Positions 1 through 6,787 of a stretch of DNA of 9,295 nucleotides are shown here, one piece after another. Source of the DNA: Crocinitomicaceae bacterium (GTDB taxonomy: Bacteria > Bacteroidota > Bacteroidia > Flavobacteriales > Parvicellaceae); NCBI GenBank assembly GCA_002721285.1, contig PBJU01000018.1, positions 29,040 to 38,334 of the forward strand. The letters run 5' to 3'. Positions within the stretch are counted from its first letter, which is position 1, and every line of letters begins with the position of its first letter. The notes below the pieces were generated by a model that saw nothing but the letters and a program-made list of their open reading frames with translations, searched no databases and was not told the DNA's origin. The translations under genes and the position numbers were made by a program.

Positions 1-138
1 CTGTCCTACGATATTAATTTATCTGAACTAGTTCCTGCTTCTCAAAAAAGAGGGGGATTTGAAATTGCCTTAATTTATCTATTTAGAAAAAAAATTAAAA
101 TGCAATCACCTATTTTAATATGTCCAGATTATTTATAA
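1..138 (+). CDS. PorP/SprF-family type IX secretion outer-membrane protein, C-terminal fragment
   Basis: This is the 3' end of a gene that begins before the window; 45 codons are visible in frame 1, ending in TAA at 136-138. The visible peptide reads SYDINLSELVPASQKRGGFE and then IALIYLFRK. It ends in ICPDYL, close to the last beta-strands and the CP-containing tail of the PorP/SprF family. Family knowledge: these are outer-membrane beta-barrel proteins that work with the T9SS, and SprF is needed to export the gliding adhesin SprB. Paralogues often sit between a giant adhesin gene and an OmpA-family gene, and the downstream gene here fits that order. The stop lies 19 bp inside the next gene, which suggests translational coupling. 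Only the tail is visible, so paralogue identity (PorP or an SprF-like accessory) cannot be decided. Confidence 0.8.
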   Translation: MSYDINLSELVPASQKRGGFEIALIYLFRKKIKMQSPILICPDYL

Positions 139-2024
139 AAAAAATATTATTCCTTGGATATTCATTATTAATGATAATCCCATTTAATGCTCAAAAAAAT
201 GAAATGATTATTGATTTTGGAATAAATGAATATAAACAAGGGAATTATGCTAAAGCACATCAATTATTTGAAAATGCAATTGAAATAGATTCGAGTAAGA
301 TGAAATTACAATACTATTACGGAATTAATCTTATTAAAATGCATCAATATGCTAAAGCTTGTTATTTTTTAAAAAAAGTAGTGAATAAAGATCCATCAGG
401 AAAAATCTACCCTGAAGCTAGTTACTATTTAGGAACAATTTTAAAACAACTAAGGAATTATCCAAAAGCTTTATTAGAATTCAAAAAATCTAAAGCTCAT
501 TTTATCCATGAAAAAAATAACTTTTTTTATCTTAAATCTTCTAGAGAAATTAATTCTACCATTTTTGCTATGAGGCATAATGAGCAAATAAATGAAGAAA
601 TGGTAATCTCTCCACTTCCAAAACCTATTAATGGATATAATGCAGAATTTGCAGGGTTTGAAGATGAAGGAAAATTATATTTCACATCTATTAAAGATAG
701 TTTACATGCTCAAATTTTTCTCCGAAAAAATGATAAAATAGAAAAAATAAGCCCCCAAATTGATGATAAACGTTTTCATAATGCCAATGGATTATTTTAT
801 AAAAACCATCAGTATTTTTTATTTACAAGATGTGACTCCATTGGACATTGTAAAATAATGATTTCTAAAAAAGAAAATGAAAATTGGTCATTAGCAAAAG
901 AATTGAGTAATGAATTAAATATAAATAGCCATAATGTAACTCAACCATTCATAACAAAATTAAATGGAAATAATATTTTGTTTTTTGTGAGTGATAGAAA
1001 AGGTGGTTATGGAAATTTAGATATTTGGTATGCAGAAATTTTAGATGATTTATCTATAGCAGATATCAAAAATGCAGGACCAAATGTCAATTCTCCTGAA
1101 AATGAAATTACCCCATTTTACCACAATCCATCTAATAGATTATACTTCAGCTCAACTTGGCATAATGGATTTGGTGGATATGATATTTCCTATAGTCATT
1201 GGAATGATTCAATATTTGAAATAGCACATAACGCTGAACAACCTATTAATTCATCATGGAACGATATGTATTTTTGGATTAATGAATATGGAAAACATGG
1301 TTATGTCACTTCAAATAGAGATGGAAGTTTATATGAACATAATCCTCACTGTTGTCCTGATATTTGGGAGTTTAAAACAAAATCATCCATAGCTGAAAAA
1401 GAAGAATTTCTTTCTGAATTAGACACTAAAAAAATATTTAAACACAAAACAGGATTATCACTACCATTAGCTTTATATTTTCACAATGATGAACCAATGC
1501 CTAAAAGTAGAGACACTGTAGTTTTAGAAACTTATCCAGAAACTATTATAAAATATTTAGAACTAAAACCAACGTATTTAAAATCCTTTTCTGAAGGAAA
1601 TTCTATTGAAGAGAAAAAAATAGCATATGAACAAATTAATTACTTTTTTGAAAAATATGTGACTCACGGTCTAAATAAATTGGAGAAATTTAAAAGTCAG
1701 TTAATACCATTACTTAAAGAACATAGTTCTATAGAAATAACAATTAGAGGTTTTTCAAGTCCTTTGGCTAAAGATGACTATAATACTAATCTATCAAAAA
1801 GAAGAATCTCTTCTATAATTAATTATTTTGAAAAAGTGGATAATGGAGAATTACAAAAATACATATATGATGGAAAACTTATTATTAAAGCTGCACCATT
1901 TGGAGAGAAAAAATCAAGTAATAAAGCTAGTGATGATGGAAAGAACACTAAACAATCTATATATAGTCCAAAGGCAGCAATTGAAAGAAGAATTGAAATA
2001 CAAGAAGTGATTTTTATTGACTAA
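120..2024 (+). CDS. PorE-like periplasmic protein (TPR, PD40 propeller, OmpA-like C-terminus)
   Basis: A 634-residue exported protein. Residues 1-24 look like a signal peptide ending in FNAQ; there is no lipobox Cys. Residues about 34-128 form TPR-like helical repeats. Residues about 170-400 hold PD40/WD40-like repeats, for example SDRKGGYGNLDIWY at 291-304 and LYFSS near 342-346. A Cys pair lies in CCPDIW at 411-416. The OmpA-like domain starts with LYFHNDEP at 452-459, has NTNLSKRR at 555-562 (the peptidoglycan-binding helix region) and ends in AIERRIEI. This order matches PorE and the OmpA-family partners of PorP/SprF. In that family the OmpA domain holds peptidoglycan while the rest contacts the T9SS ring or translocon. 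No carboxypeptidase-regulatory domain, present in PorE, is obvious between the PD40 repeats and the OmpA domain. The start ATG overlaps the preceding gene; the next in-frame ATG would remove the signal peptide. Confidence 0.85.
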   Translation: MSRLFIKKILFLGYSLLMIIPFNAQKNEMIIDFGINEYKQGNYAKAHQLFENAIEIDSSKMKLQYYYGINLIKMHQYAKACYFLKKVVNKDPSGKIYPEASYYLGTILKQLRNYPKALLEFKKSKAHFIHEKNNFFYLKSSREINSTIFAMRHNEQINEEMVISPLPKPINGYNAEFAGFEDEGKLYFTSIKDSLHAQIFLRKNDKIEKISPQIDDKRFHNANGLFYKNHQYFLFTRCDSIGHCKIMISKKENENWSLAKELSNELNINSHNVTQPFITKLNGNNILFFVSDRKGGYGNLDIWYAEILDDLSIADIKNAGPNVNSPENEITPFYHNPSNRLYFSSTWHNGFGGYDISYSHWNDSIFEIAHNAEQPINSSWNDMYFWINEYGKHGYVTSNRDGSLYEHNPHCCPDIWEFKTKSSIAEKEEFLSELDTKKIFKHKTGLSLPLALYFHNDEPMPKSRDTVVLETYPETIIKYLELKPTYLKSFSEGNSIEEKKIAYEQINYFFEKYVTHGLNKLEKFKSQLIPLLKEHSSIEITIRGFSSPLAKDDYNTNLSKRRISSIINYFEKVDNGELQKYIYDGKLIIKAAPFGEKKSSNKASDDGKNTKQSIYSPKAAIERRIEIQEVIFID

Positions 2025-2107
2025 ATAAAATGGAGATTTATAGGTTTTAATTAAACAAATATTTCTTGTTGTAAAATTTATTTAATTTTATAAAAAATCT
2101 TTTAAAT

Positions 2108-2833
2108 ATGTTTGGCAATATTGATATAAAAGAGGAGTTAAAAAAGACTCAATATTCAAGAGAAAAAAGTATCATTGATATTTTTAATAATCAACTTGAT
2201 TCTGATTACAATCAAGAGAAAAACATTATAAAAAATATTTCTAATTGCAATATTAAAAGTTCTTACGCTGATTTACATGATTACAATCCTGAAGATTTGT
2301 ATGAATTAGAAAATATTAAACAAATTGCTATCAAATACAGACTAAGGTTTTTACCAACTAAGTATTTTAAAAATGAAATCCCCCAAGAAGCTATATTTAA
2401 AATAAAATCCTTAGAAAAATTAAACAACACCACCATTAAGCAATATTATATTTTATCTCCATCTGAAAATTTTGATTTAGAAGATGTTAATAAAGATCCA
2501 CTACTTTTTGTTCCACTCACAAATGGTAAATTTTTATTGATTCATAAATGGGGTACAGATCTTAGATGGTACAAAAAAATTACTGCATTACCTCTGAGAA
2601 GTATCGAATCTATTTTAATTTTCATTGGAATTATTGCTTTAGTAATTGCTACAATCACCCCTACTTGGCTAATTTTAAATGGAGCGGAAGTAGATATGGG
2701 ATATTTTGGTTACCATAGAATTGCTTGGTTTATTTATGCCTTTATATTGCTATGTTCACTTACTACTTTTATCTGTTTTTCACAAAGCATATATCCAAGT
2801 GAATACCAATGGGATAAAAAGACTTACAATTAA
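2108..2833 (+). CDS. Conserved-type hypothetical membrane protein with two C-terminal helices
   Basis: A 241-residue protein with no function I can name. It has no signal peptide. Residues 1-60 are polar and Lys/Asn-rich. Residues about 65-165 look like a folded soluble domain with KYRLRFLPTKYFK at 77-89, EAIFKIKSLEK at 94-104 and HKWGTDLRWYKK at 147-158. Two hydrophobic segments follow, about 166-190 and 204-226, forming a hairpin close to the C-terminus. The predicted topology puts a large cytoplasmic N-domain on an inner-membrane hairpin. The RFL...K.FK and HKWG.DL patterns resemble an uncharacterised Bacteroidetes family as I remember it; this is recollection, not a search. It lies 83 bp after the PorE-like gene with no clear TAnnTTTG motif between, so cotranscription is possible. 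Its stop is 3 bp from that of the convergent gene. Confidence 0.7.
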   Translation: MFGNIDIKEELKKTQYSREKSIIDIFNNQLDSDYNQEKNIIKNISNCNIKSSYADLHDYNPEDLYELENIKQIAIKYRLRFLPTKYFKNEIPQEAIFKIKSLEKLNNTTIKQYYILSPSENFDLEDVNKDPLLFVPLTNGKFLLIHKWGTDLRWYKKITALPLRSIESILIFIGIIALVIATITPTWLILNGAEVDMGYFGYHRIAWFIYAFILLCSLTTFICFSQSIYPSEYQWDKKTYN

Positions 2834-2836
2834 AAT

Positions 2837-3922
2837 TTATTTAATAATTCCTAAGCAAATTTTCAACCTGATAATTTTCTTAACAGATTCATAAACATTG
2901 TTTTTGAATTCCCTATTATTATCCATTTCTAAAAGAACATCGAATAAAACTTCCTCTTCATCAACTGGCATCAAAAGTTGATCACAACCTGCTTGAGCTG
3001 CTTTTAACCCACTATGTGGAACATTCTTTACACCTCCCATATTCATAGCATCTGTGATTATTAAACCTTTAAAGCCTAAAGAGTCCTTCAAAAGTTGAGT
3101 AACTATTTTTTTTGAGCAAGTTGAAGGAAGTCCATTAGTATTATAAATGGGGTTATTTTTAATAGCAAGATGGGCAACCATTATAGACAATACTCCATTA
3201 TCAATTAATGGTTTATAATTTTCAACTTCTTTCATTTCTCCATCAATATAAATAAGCTCTTTATGAGTATCTCCTTTAACAAAACCATGACCAGGAAAAT
3301 GTTTGGCAGTAGCAATAATATTATGTTTTTGAGTAACTGAAACAAATTCATTGGAAAATGAAATTACAGTATCCATATTTAAACCAAAGCTTCTATTGCT
3401 AACCACTTTATTTGGAGAAGCATCAATAACTGGAGCAAAATTTTGATTTATTCCAATTGAATTTAAATCTTCAGAAATTATTTTAGTTACTTTCTTAACA
3501 CTATCTATATGATGAATTTGATTGGTTTTAGGAACCTTTCTAGAATTAGCTATTTTTCTATTTACTAGTGTTGGCTCAGCATCTGCAGAATAAATTAAAG
3601 GCAGGTGACCATTTACCTTCATTATACTATCAAAATCAATAACATCTTGAGTAAAAACATCTACTGTTCCATTAAGTAATAAAATTCCGCCAATCCATCC
3701 CTTTTTAGCTAATGAATACACATGTTCTCTTGACTTTCCAAGTCTACCAGTAGCAGGTACAATCATTTGACCTACTCTTGTTGTATCATTCAAATTATTA
3801 AAATACTCATTTGTTTTTTGATCAAGATCTTTATTGTTAGAATAAAAATCATCTAAATCAAAATTTTGCGCATAAGCACTTTGAAAAAATGAAAGAATAA
3901 CTAAAGAATAAAATATTTTCAT
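2837..3922 (-). CDS. Exported glycoside hydrolase family 3 (NagZ-like beta-N-acetylhexosaminidase)
   Basis: A 361-residue protein with a signal peptide (1-18, ending SAYA before QNF) and a single GH3 (beta/alpha)8 domain. GH3 marks are DAEPTLV at 114-120 (substrate-binding loop region), RSFG at 177-180, KHFPGHG at 207-213, and GDTHKE just after it. D218 and H220 fit the Asp-His dyad that serves as acid/base in NagZ-type enzymes. LIITDAMNMGGV at 287-298 places the nucleophile at D291. Family role: release of N-acetylglucosamine from muropeptides or other beta-N-acetylglucosaminides. Export suggests action in the periplasm or outside the cell, unlike cytosolic proteobacterial NagZ. Many Bacteroidetes GH3 proteins of this type carry a C-terminal beta-lactamase-like domain; this one stops after the GH3 barrel. 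The substrate is inferred; another beta-glycoside is possible. It is transcribed divergently from the gene at 4049. Confidence 0.85.
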   Translation of the reverse strand: MKIFYSLVILSFFQSAYAQNFDLDDFYSNNKDLDQKTNEYFNNLNDTTRVGQMIVPATGRLGKSREHVYSLAKKGWIGGILLLNGTVDVFTQDVIDFDSIMKVNGHLPLIYSADAEPTLVNRKIANSRKVPKTNQIHHIDSVKKVTKIISEDLNSIGINQNFAPVIDASPNKVVSNRSFGLNMDTVISFSNEFVSVTQKHNIIATAKHFPGHGFVKGDTHKELIYIDGEMKEVENYKPLIDNGVLSIMVAHLAIKNNPIYNTNGLPSTCSKKIVTQLLKDSLGFKGLIITDAMNMGGVKNVPHSGLKAAQAGCDQLLMPVDEEEVLFDVLLEMDNNREFKNNVYESVKKIIRLKICLGIIK

Positions 3923-3936
3923 AATAAATTTTAATC

Positions 3937-3944
3937 CAAAAATA
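3937..3944 (-). promoter_or_regulatory. Candidate -7 promoter element for the GH3 gene
   Basis: On the reverse strand this reads TATTTTTG, a full match to the Bacteroidetes -7 consensus TAnnTTTG. It lies 14 bp before the ATG at 3922, which would leave a very short leader. No convincing TTG at the -33 position was found. In AT-rich DNA such matches also arise by chance. Confidence 0.3.
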
Positions 3945-4014
3945 ATGCCGCATTTAAAATAAATCTAACATGCCACTATATCTTCTCCATATTATAATGT
4001 TGAAAGGAAATAAT

Positions 4015-4022
4015 TACATTTG
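4015..4022 (+). promoter_or_regulatory. Candidate -7 promoter element for the cargo/ABC cluster
   Basis: TACATTTG followed by C matches the Bacteroidetes TAnnTTTG consensus. It would place the transcription start near 4028 with a leader of about 20 nt before the ATG at 4049. A TTG lies at 4000-4002, closer than the usual -33 spacing. It is the only plausible promoter seen for the three-gene cluster 4049-6705. Confidence 0.45.
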
Positions 4023-4048
4023 CAAACTAAATTAATTAATTCAACAAA

Positions 4049-4849
4049 ATGAGGCTTTTACTATTAATAGTGATTTCTGTAATTACAACTTTACATTATG
4101 GACAAACGGTTATTTTAAGCGAAAATTTCAACTCAGGAAATTTAACTGGATGGACTTTTATAGATGGCGACATGGCTGCTCCCTATAATGATCCACAAGT
4201 TTTACAGTTACCTAGTTCATTTCATTTAGTAGAAGATTATGATTCTACTGGAGTTGTAGATTCTGTTCTTGCTGCAACTTCATGGCTTAATGATACTGTT
4301 TCAGCAAATAACTTTTTAATTACACCAAAATTGAATTTTGATTCTTCTGGAAATTTTGTGAATTTTCAAGCTATGTCTGTTGATGGATCCTATCCTGATG
4401 GTATTCAAATATATTATTGCTTAGATAAAACTATTGATAGCTTAATGAATTATCCAAGCCTTTTAGATGTTCCCGCAGTTCCATCAGTTAGCACAGACTA
4501 CAAAGTGAATTTAGATGCAGTTCCATTAAATACAGATATTTACCTAGTTTTTAGACACTATGCTGATAATCAATTTATCTTAACATTAGACAATATAACG
4601 GTTATTAGTGATGATATTTCAAGCATTCATGATAAAACAAAAAACAGAGTTAAAATATATCCAAATCCATCAAATGGAGAAATTAATATTGAAGGTTTAG
4701 AAATTTCGAAAAATGCTACTATTTACAATTCATTAGGTAGTATTGTTTGGAATGGAAAAGTTAGAAACACTCTTTTAAATTTTCATTTTCAAAAAGGATA
4801 TTACATACTGAGCTCTGGTAATATAAAAAGGCCATTTATCATCCAATAA
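4049..4849 (+). CDS. T9SS-secreted cleaved-adhesin / choice-of-anchor J protein with C-terminal sorting domain
   Basis: A 266-residue protein predicted to cross the inner membrane by Sec and the outer membrane by the T9SS. Residues 1-18 form a signal peptide (ending HYG before QT). Residues about 22-187 resemble the cleaved-adhesin / choice-of-anchor J jelly-roll domain: SENFNSGNLTGW at 24-35 followed by DGD, then NNFLITPKL at 87-95 and a closing LDNITV. The type A C-terminal sorting domain spans about 200-266, opening with KIYPNPSNGEINIEG at 202-216 and ending KGYYILSSGNIKRPFIIQ. In T9SS cargo this tail is recognised at the outer membrane and usually removed on export. No protease catalytic residues are seen, so it is likely a small surface or binding protein; the ligand is unknown. 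The ABC ATPase follows after only 6 bp, so the two are probably cotranscribed. Confidence 0.85.
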   Translation: MRLLLLIVISVITTLHYGQTVILSENFNSGNLTGWTFIDGDMAAPYNDPQVLQLPSSFHLVEDYDSTGVVDSVLAATSWLNDTVSANNFLITPKLNFDSSGNFVNFQAMSVDGSYPDGIQIYYCLDKTIDSLMNYPSLLDVPAVPSVSTDYKVNLDAVPLNTDIYLVFRHYADNQFILTLDNITVISDDISSIHDKTKNRVKIYPNPSNGEINIEGLEISKNATIYNSLGSIVWNGKVRNTLLNFHFQKGYYILSSGNIKRPFIIQ

Positions 4850-4855
4850 TATCAT

Positions 4856-5497
4856 TTGAAATTTTCATTAAATAATATTATTCCCAATAAAGTTTCTAAT
4901 GAAAACATCATTAAATCCAACGTATGGAATAGTGAATTGGAATTCCAAAAAGGAAATTACTACTTAATAAGCTCTCCTTCTGGTAAGGGAAAAAGTACGC
5001 TTACCTCTTTCTTATCTGGATGTAGGACAGATTTTACTGGTGATATTCTTATTGACAAAAAAAACACTCAATCTTTAACAAGTGAAAACTGGACTGAATT
5101 AAGAAAAAACCAAATCGCTTTAGTTCACCAAGACTTAAAATTAATTGGAAATCTAACCGTATTAGAAAATCTATTATTAAAAAACGAATTAACGGAATAT
5201 TCAACAATTGAGAATATTGATAATTATTTAACTCAATTGGAAGTATTTGAATTAAAAGAAAAAAAATGCAGTGAATTATCAATGGGGCAACAGCAAAGAA
5301 TTGCTATAATAAGAAGTATTCTACAACCATTTAATTGGATAATACTTGATGAACCATTTTCTCACCTGGATAAGAAAAACAAATCATTGGCATTGGATTT
5401 AATAATAAAATCTGCTAAAAACAATGATGCTGGTATTATATTAATGTCATTAGATACAAATGAAAAACTAAACTCATTTAAATCCATTGAATTGTGA
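4856..5497 (+). CDS. ABC transporter ATP-binding protein (LolD/MacB-like), TTG start
   Basis: A 213-residue ABC ATPase. The Walker A region is SPSGKGKST at 40-48, with Ser where the first Gly of GxxGxGK(S/T) is expected. The Q-loop is VHQD with Q92. The signature is LSMGQQQR at 141-148. Walker B is WIILDEP at 161-167 with catalytic Glu 166, and the D-loop is SHLD at 169-172. The H-loop position reads MSLD (197-200), with Leu 199 where the switch His is normal, and no His follows. The start must be TTG at 4856: a stop in the same frame lies at 4847-4849 and the first in-frame ATG codes for residue 143, inside the signature. The next gene overlaps its stop by 4 bp and encodes the matching permease, so this half-size ATPase should dimerise under it at the inner membrane. 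The exported substrate, or whether it works as a mechanotransmission complex, is unknown. Confidence 0.85.
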   Translation: MKFSLNNIIPNKVSNENIIKSNVWNSELEFQKGNYYLISSPSGKGKSTLTSFLSGCRTDFTGDILIDKKNTQSLTSENWTELRKNQIALVHQDLKLIGNLTVLENLLLKNELTEYSTIENIDNYLTQLEVFELKEKKCSELSMGQQQRIAIIRSILQPFNWIILDEPFSHLDKKNKSLALDLIIKSAKNNDAGIILMSLDTNEKLNSFKSIEL

Positions 5498-6705
5498 AAA
5501 TACTATCCAAAGTAATAGCATCAAATAAACAACCTATAAACAGATTTATTTCATCAATAGGAACAGTGATTGGGTTAGTCATTATATTAATAAGCATTGA
5601 ACTTTATAAAGAATTTGAAAATTTAATTCCTAAACAAGGAGGGGTAGTAAACGAAAACCATCAAGTAATTTCAAAAAAAATTAATCAATTATCCTTTTTA
5701 CAAAAAGAAATTAAAGGATTTAATGAATCGGATATTAACCTACTAAAATCACAACCTAATATAATTGATATTGCGCCTTTTAAATCTTGCAATTATCAAG
5801 TAATGATTAGTGTTGGTAATCAAAACAATGGAATCCCTGGGTTTTATACACTGGCATTTTTCGAAAGTATTCCAGAAAGGTTTTTAGAAGGTTCTTATGA
5901 CTTCAGCTCCTGGGATATCACTAAAAATGAAATCCCTGTTATACTTCCTAAAAATTATTTAGATGCTTATAATTATGGTTTAGCACTTAGCATGAATACC
6001 CCCCAAATAAGTGAAGAGTTTATTAAAAAACTAAGATTTAATATTGAAGTTTCTGGAAATAATAAAAAAGCAGAATACATTGGTAAAGTTGTTGGATTGT
6101 CTAAAAAAATCAATAGTATTCTTGTACCTGAACAATTTTTACAAACAACTAATGAAATTTATGGAAACAAAAAAACAGAAAATTACTCTAGGGTTATTGT
6201 TACCAATAAAAACCCTAATGATGATTTATACATAGACTTTTTAAATAAAAATCATTATAATACAGATGACAATTCTCAAAAATCAAGTTTAATTCAAAAG
6301 CTTCTTAATGGCTTATTTTCCTATCAAATAATTATTGCGCTAATAATCATTGCTCAAGGGCTTTTATTGCTGCTCTTTTACACAAGAATAATAATTCAAT
6401 CTTCTGATAAAGAAATCAAGAAGTTATTTATAATAGGATACAGTCTTCATTCTATCATAAGGGTATATGAAAAAAAGATATTTAAATTATATGGAATTGT
6501 ATTCTTAACTAGTTTAGTTGTAACCTTTATTATAAAATTAATAATAACTAAAGAAATAGTTAAGGTAATAGGCCTAGAATTGAGTTTCCAACTAAATGAA
6601 TTAACCTATATTATTTGGGGGGTATTAATAGTTGTTTTCTTTTTCATAAATAGAATTAATATAAATCATAAACTAAACAAACTTTTATCTCACTTACATT
6701 TATAA
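5494..6705 (+). CDS. MacB/LolC/FtsX-like ABC transporter permease, GTG start
   Basis: A 403-residue inner-membrane protein with type VII ABC (MacB/LolCDE/FtsX) topology. One helix at about 18-38 is followed by a large periplasmic domain at about 40-270. Three helices come after it at about 277-300, 330-352 and 371-387. The segment SSDKEIKKLFIIGYSLHSI (303-321) between helices 2 and 3 corresponds to the conserved cytoplasmic coupling region that contacts the ATPase. Translation starts at GTG 5494, within GTGA shared with the ATPase stop; the first in-frame ATG encodes residue 104, far past helix 1. The family extrudes lipoproteins, peptides or drugs from the periplasm, or transmits ATP hydrolysis to periplasmic partners. 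Overlap with the ATPase makes a homodimeric permease plus two ATPases likely. The periplasmic domain gives no clue to substrate. Confidence 0.85.
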   Translation: MKILSKVIASNKQPINRFISSIGTVIGLVIILISIELYKEFENLIPKQGGVVNENHQVISKKINQLSFLQKEIKGFNESDINLLKSQPNIIDIAPFKSCNYQVMISVGNQNNGIPGFYTLAFFESIPERFLEGSYDFSSWDITKNEIPVILPKNYLDAYNYGLALSMNTPQISEEFIKKLRFNIEVSGNNKKAEYIGKVVGLSKKINSILVPEQFLQTTNEIYGNKKTENYSRVIVTNKNPNDDLYIDFLNKNHYNTDDNSQKSSLIQKLLNGLFSYQIIIALIIIAQGLLLLLFYTRIIIQSSDKEIKKLFIIGYSLHSIIRVYEKKIFKLYGIVFLTSLVVTFIIKLIITKEIVKVIGLELSFQLNELTYIIWGVLIVVFFFINRININHKLNKLLSHLHL

Positions 6706-6720
6706 AAATTGTTAAAATTT

Positions 6721-6728
6721 TATATTCG
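6721..6728 (+). promoter_or_regulatory. Candidate -7 promoter element for the thioredoxin-like gene
   Basis: TATATTCG followed by CA differs from TAnnTTTG by one base. It lies 59 bp before the ATG at 6788. A second match, TAAGTTTG at 6765-6772, is closer but would leave almost no leader. Neither has a clear TTG at the -33 spacing, so which one is used is uncertain. Confidence 0.3.
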
Positions 6729-6787
6729 CAAATATTTTATTTCATTTTTGGAATAACATTTGATTAAGTTTGAATAATACTTATTAC

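Noticed and set aside
1828..2010. 60-codon forward frame inside the PorE-like gene
   Set aside because: It overlaps the conserved OmpA-like domain in another frame and has a low-complexity Lys-rich translation; a shadow.
2025..2107. Promoter upstream of the two-helix membrane protein
   Set aside because: Only TAATTTTA with TTG at short spacing was seen; too weak to list.
2706..2894. 62-codon forward frame across the end of the membrane-protein gene
   Set aside because: It overlaps helix 2 coding sequence and the convergent GH3 gene, and has no features of its own.
5049..5282. 77-codon reverse frame inside the ABC ATPase
   Set aside because: Antisense to the Q-loop to signature region; hydrophobic translation typical of reversed AT-rich DNA.
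6044..6235. 63-codon forward frame inside the permease
   Set aside because: It lies within the permease periplasmic-domain coding sequence, out of frame, with no recognisable domain.
6705..6722. AAAATT...AATTTT inverted repeat after the permease gene as a terminator
   Set aside because: The stem is made only of A/T pairs and lacks a proper T run; expected by chance in such AT-rich DNA.
6770..6787. TTG start six codons upstream for the thioredoxin-like gene
   Set aside because: It would put NNTYY before a textbook signal peptide starting at ATG 6788, and the TTG itself falls in a promoter-like TAAGTTTG.
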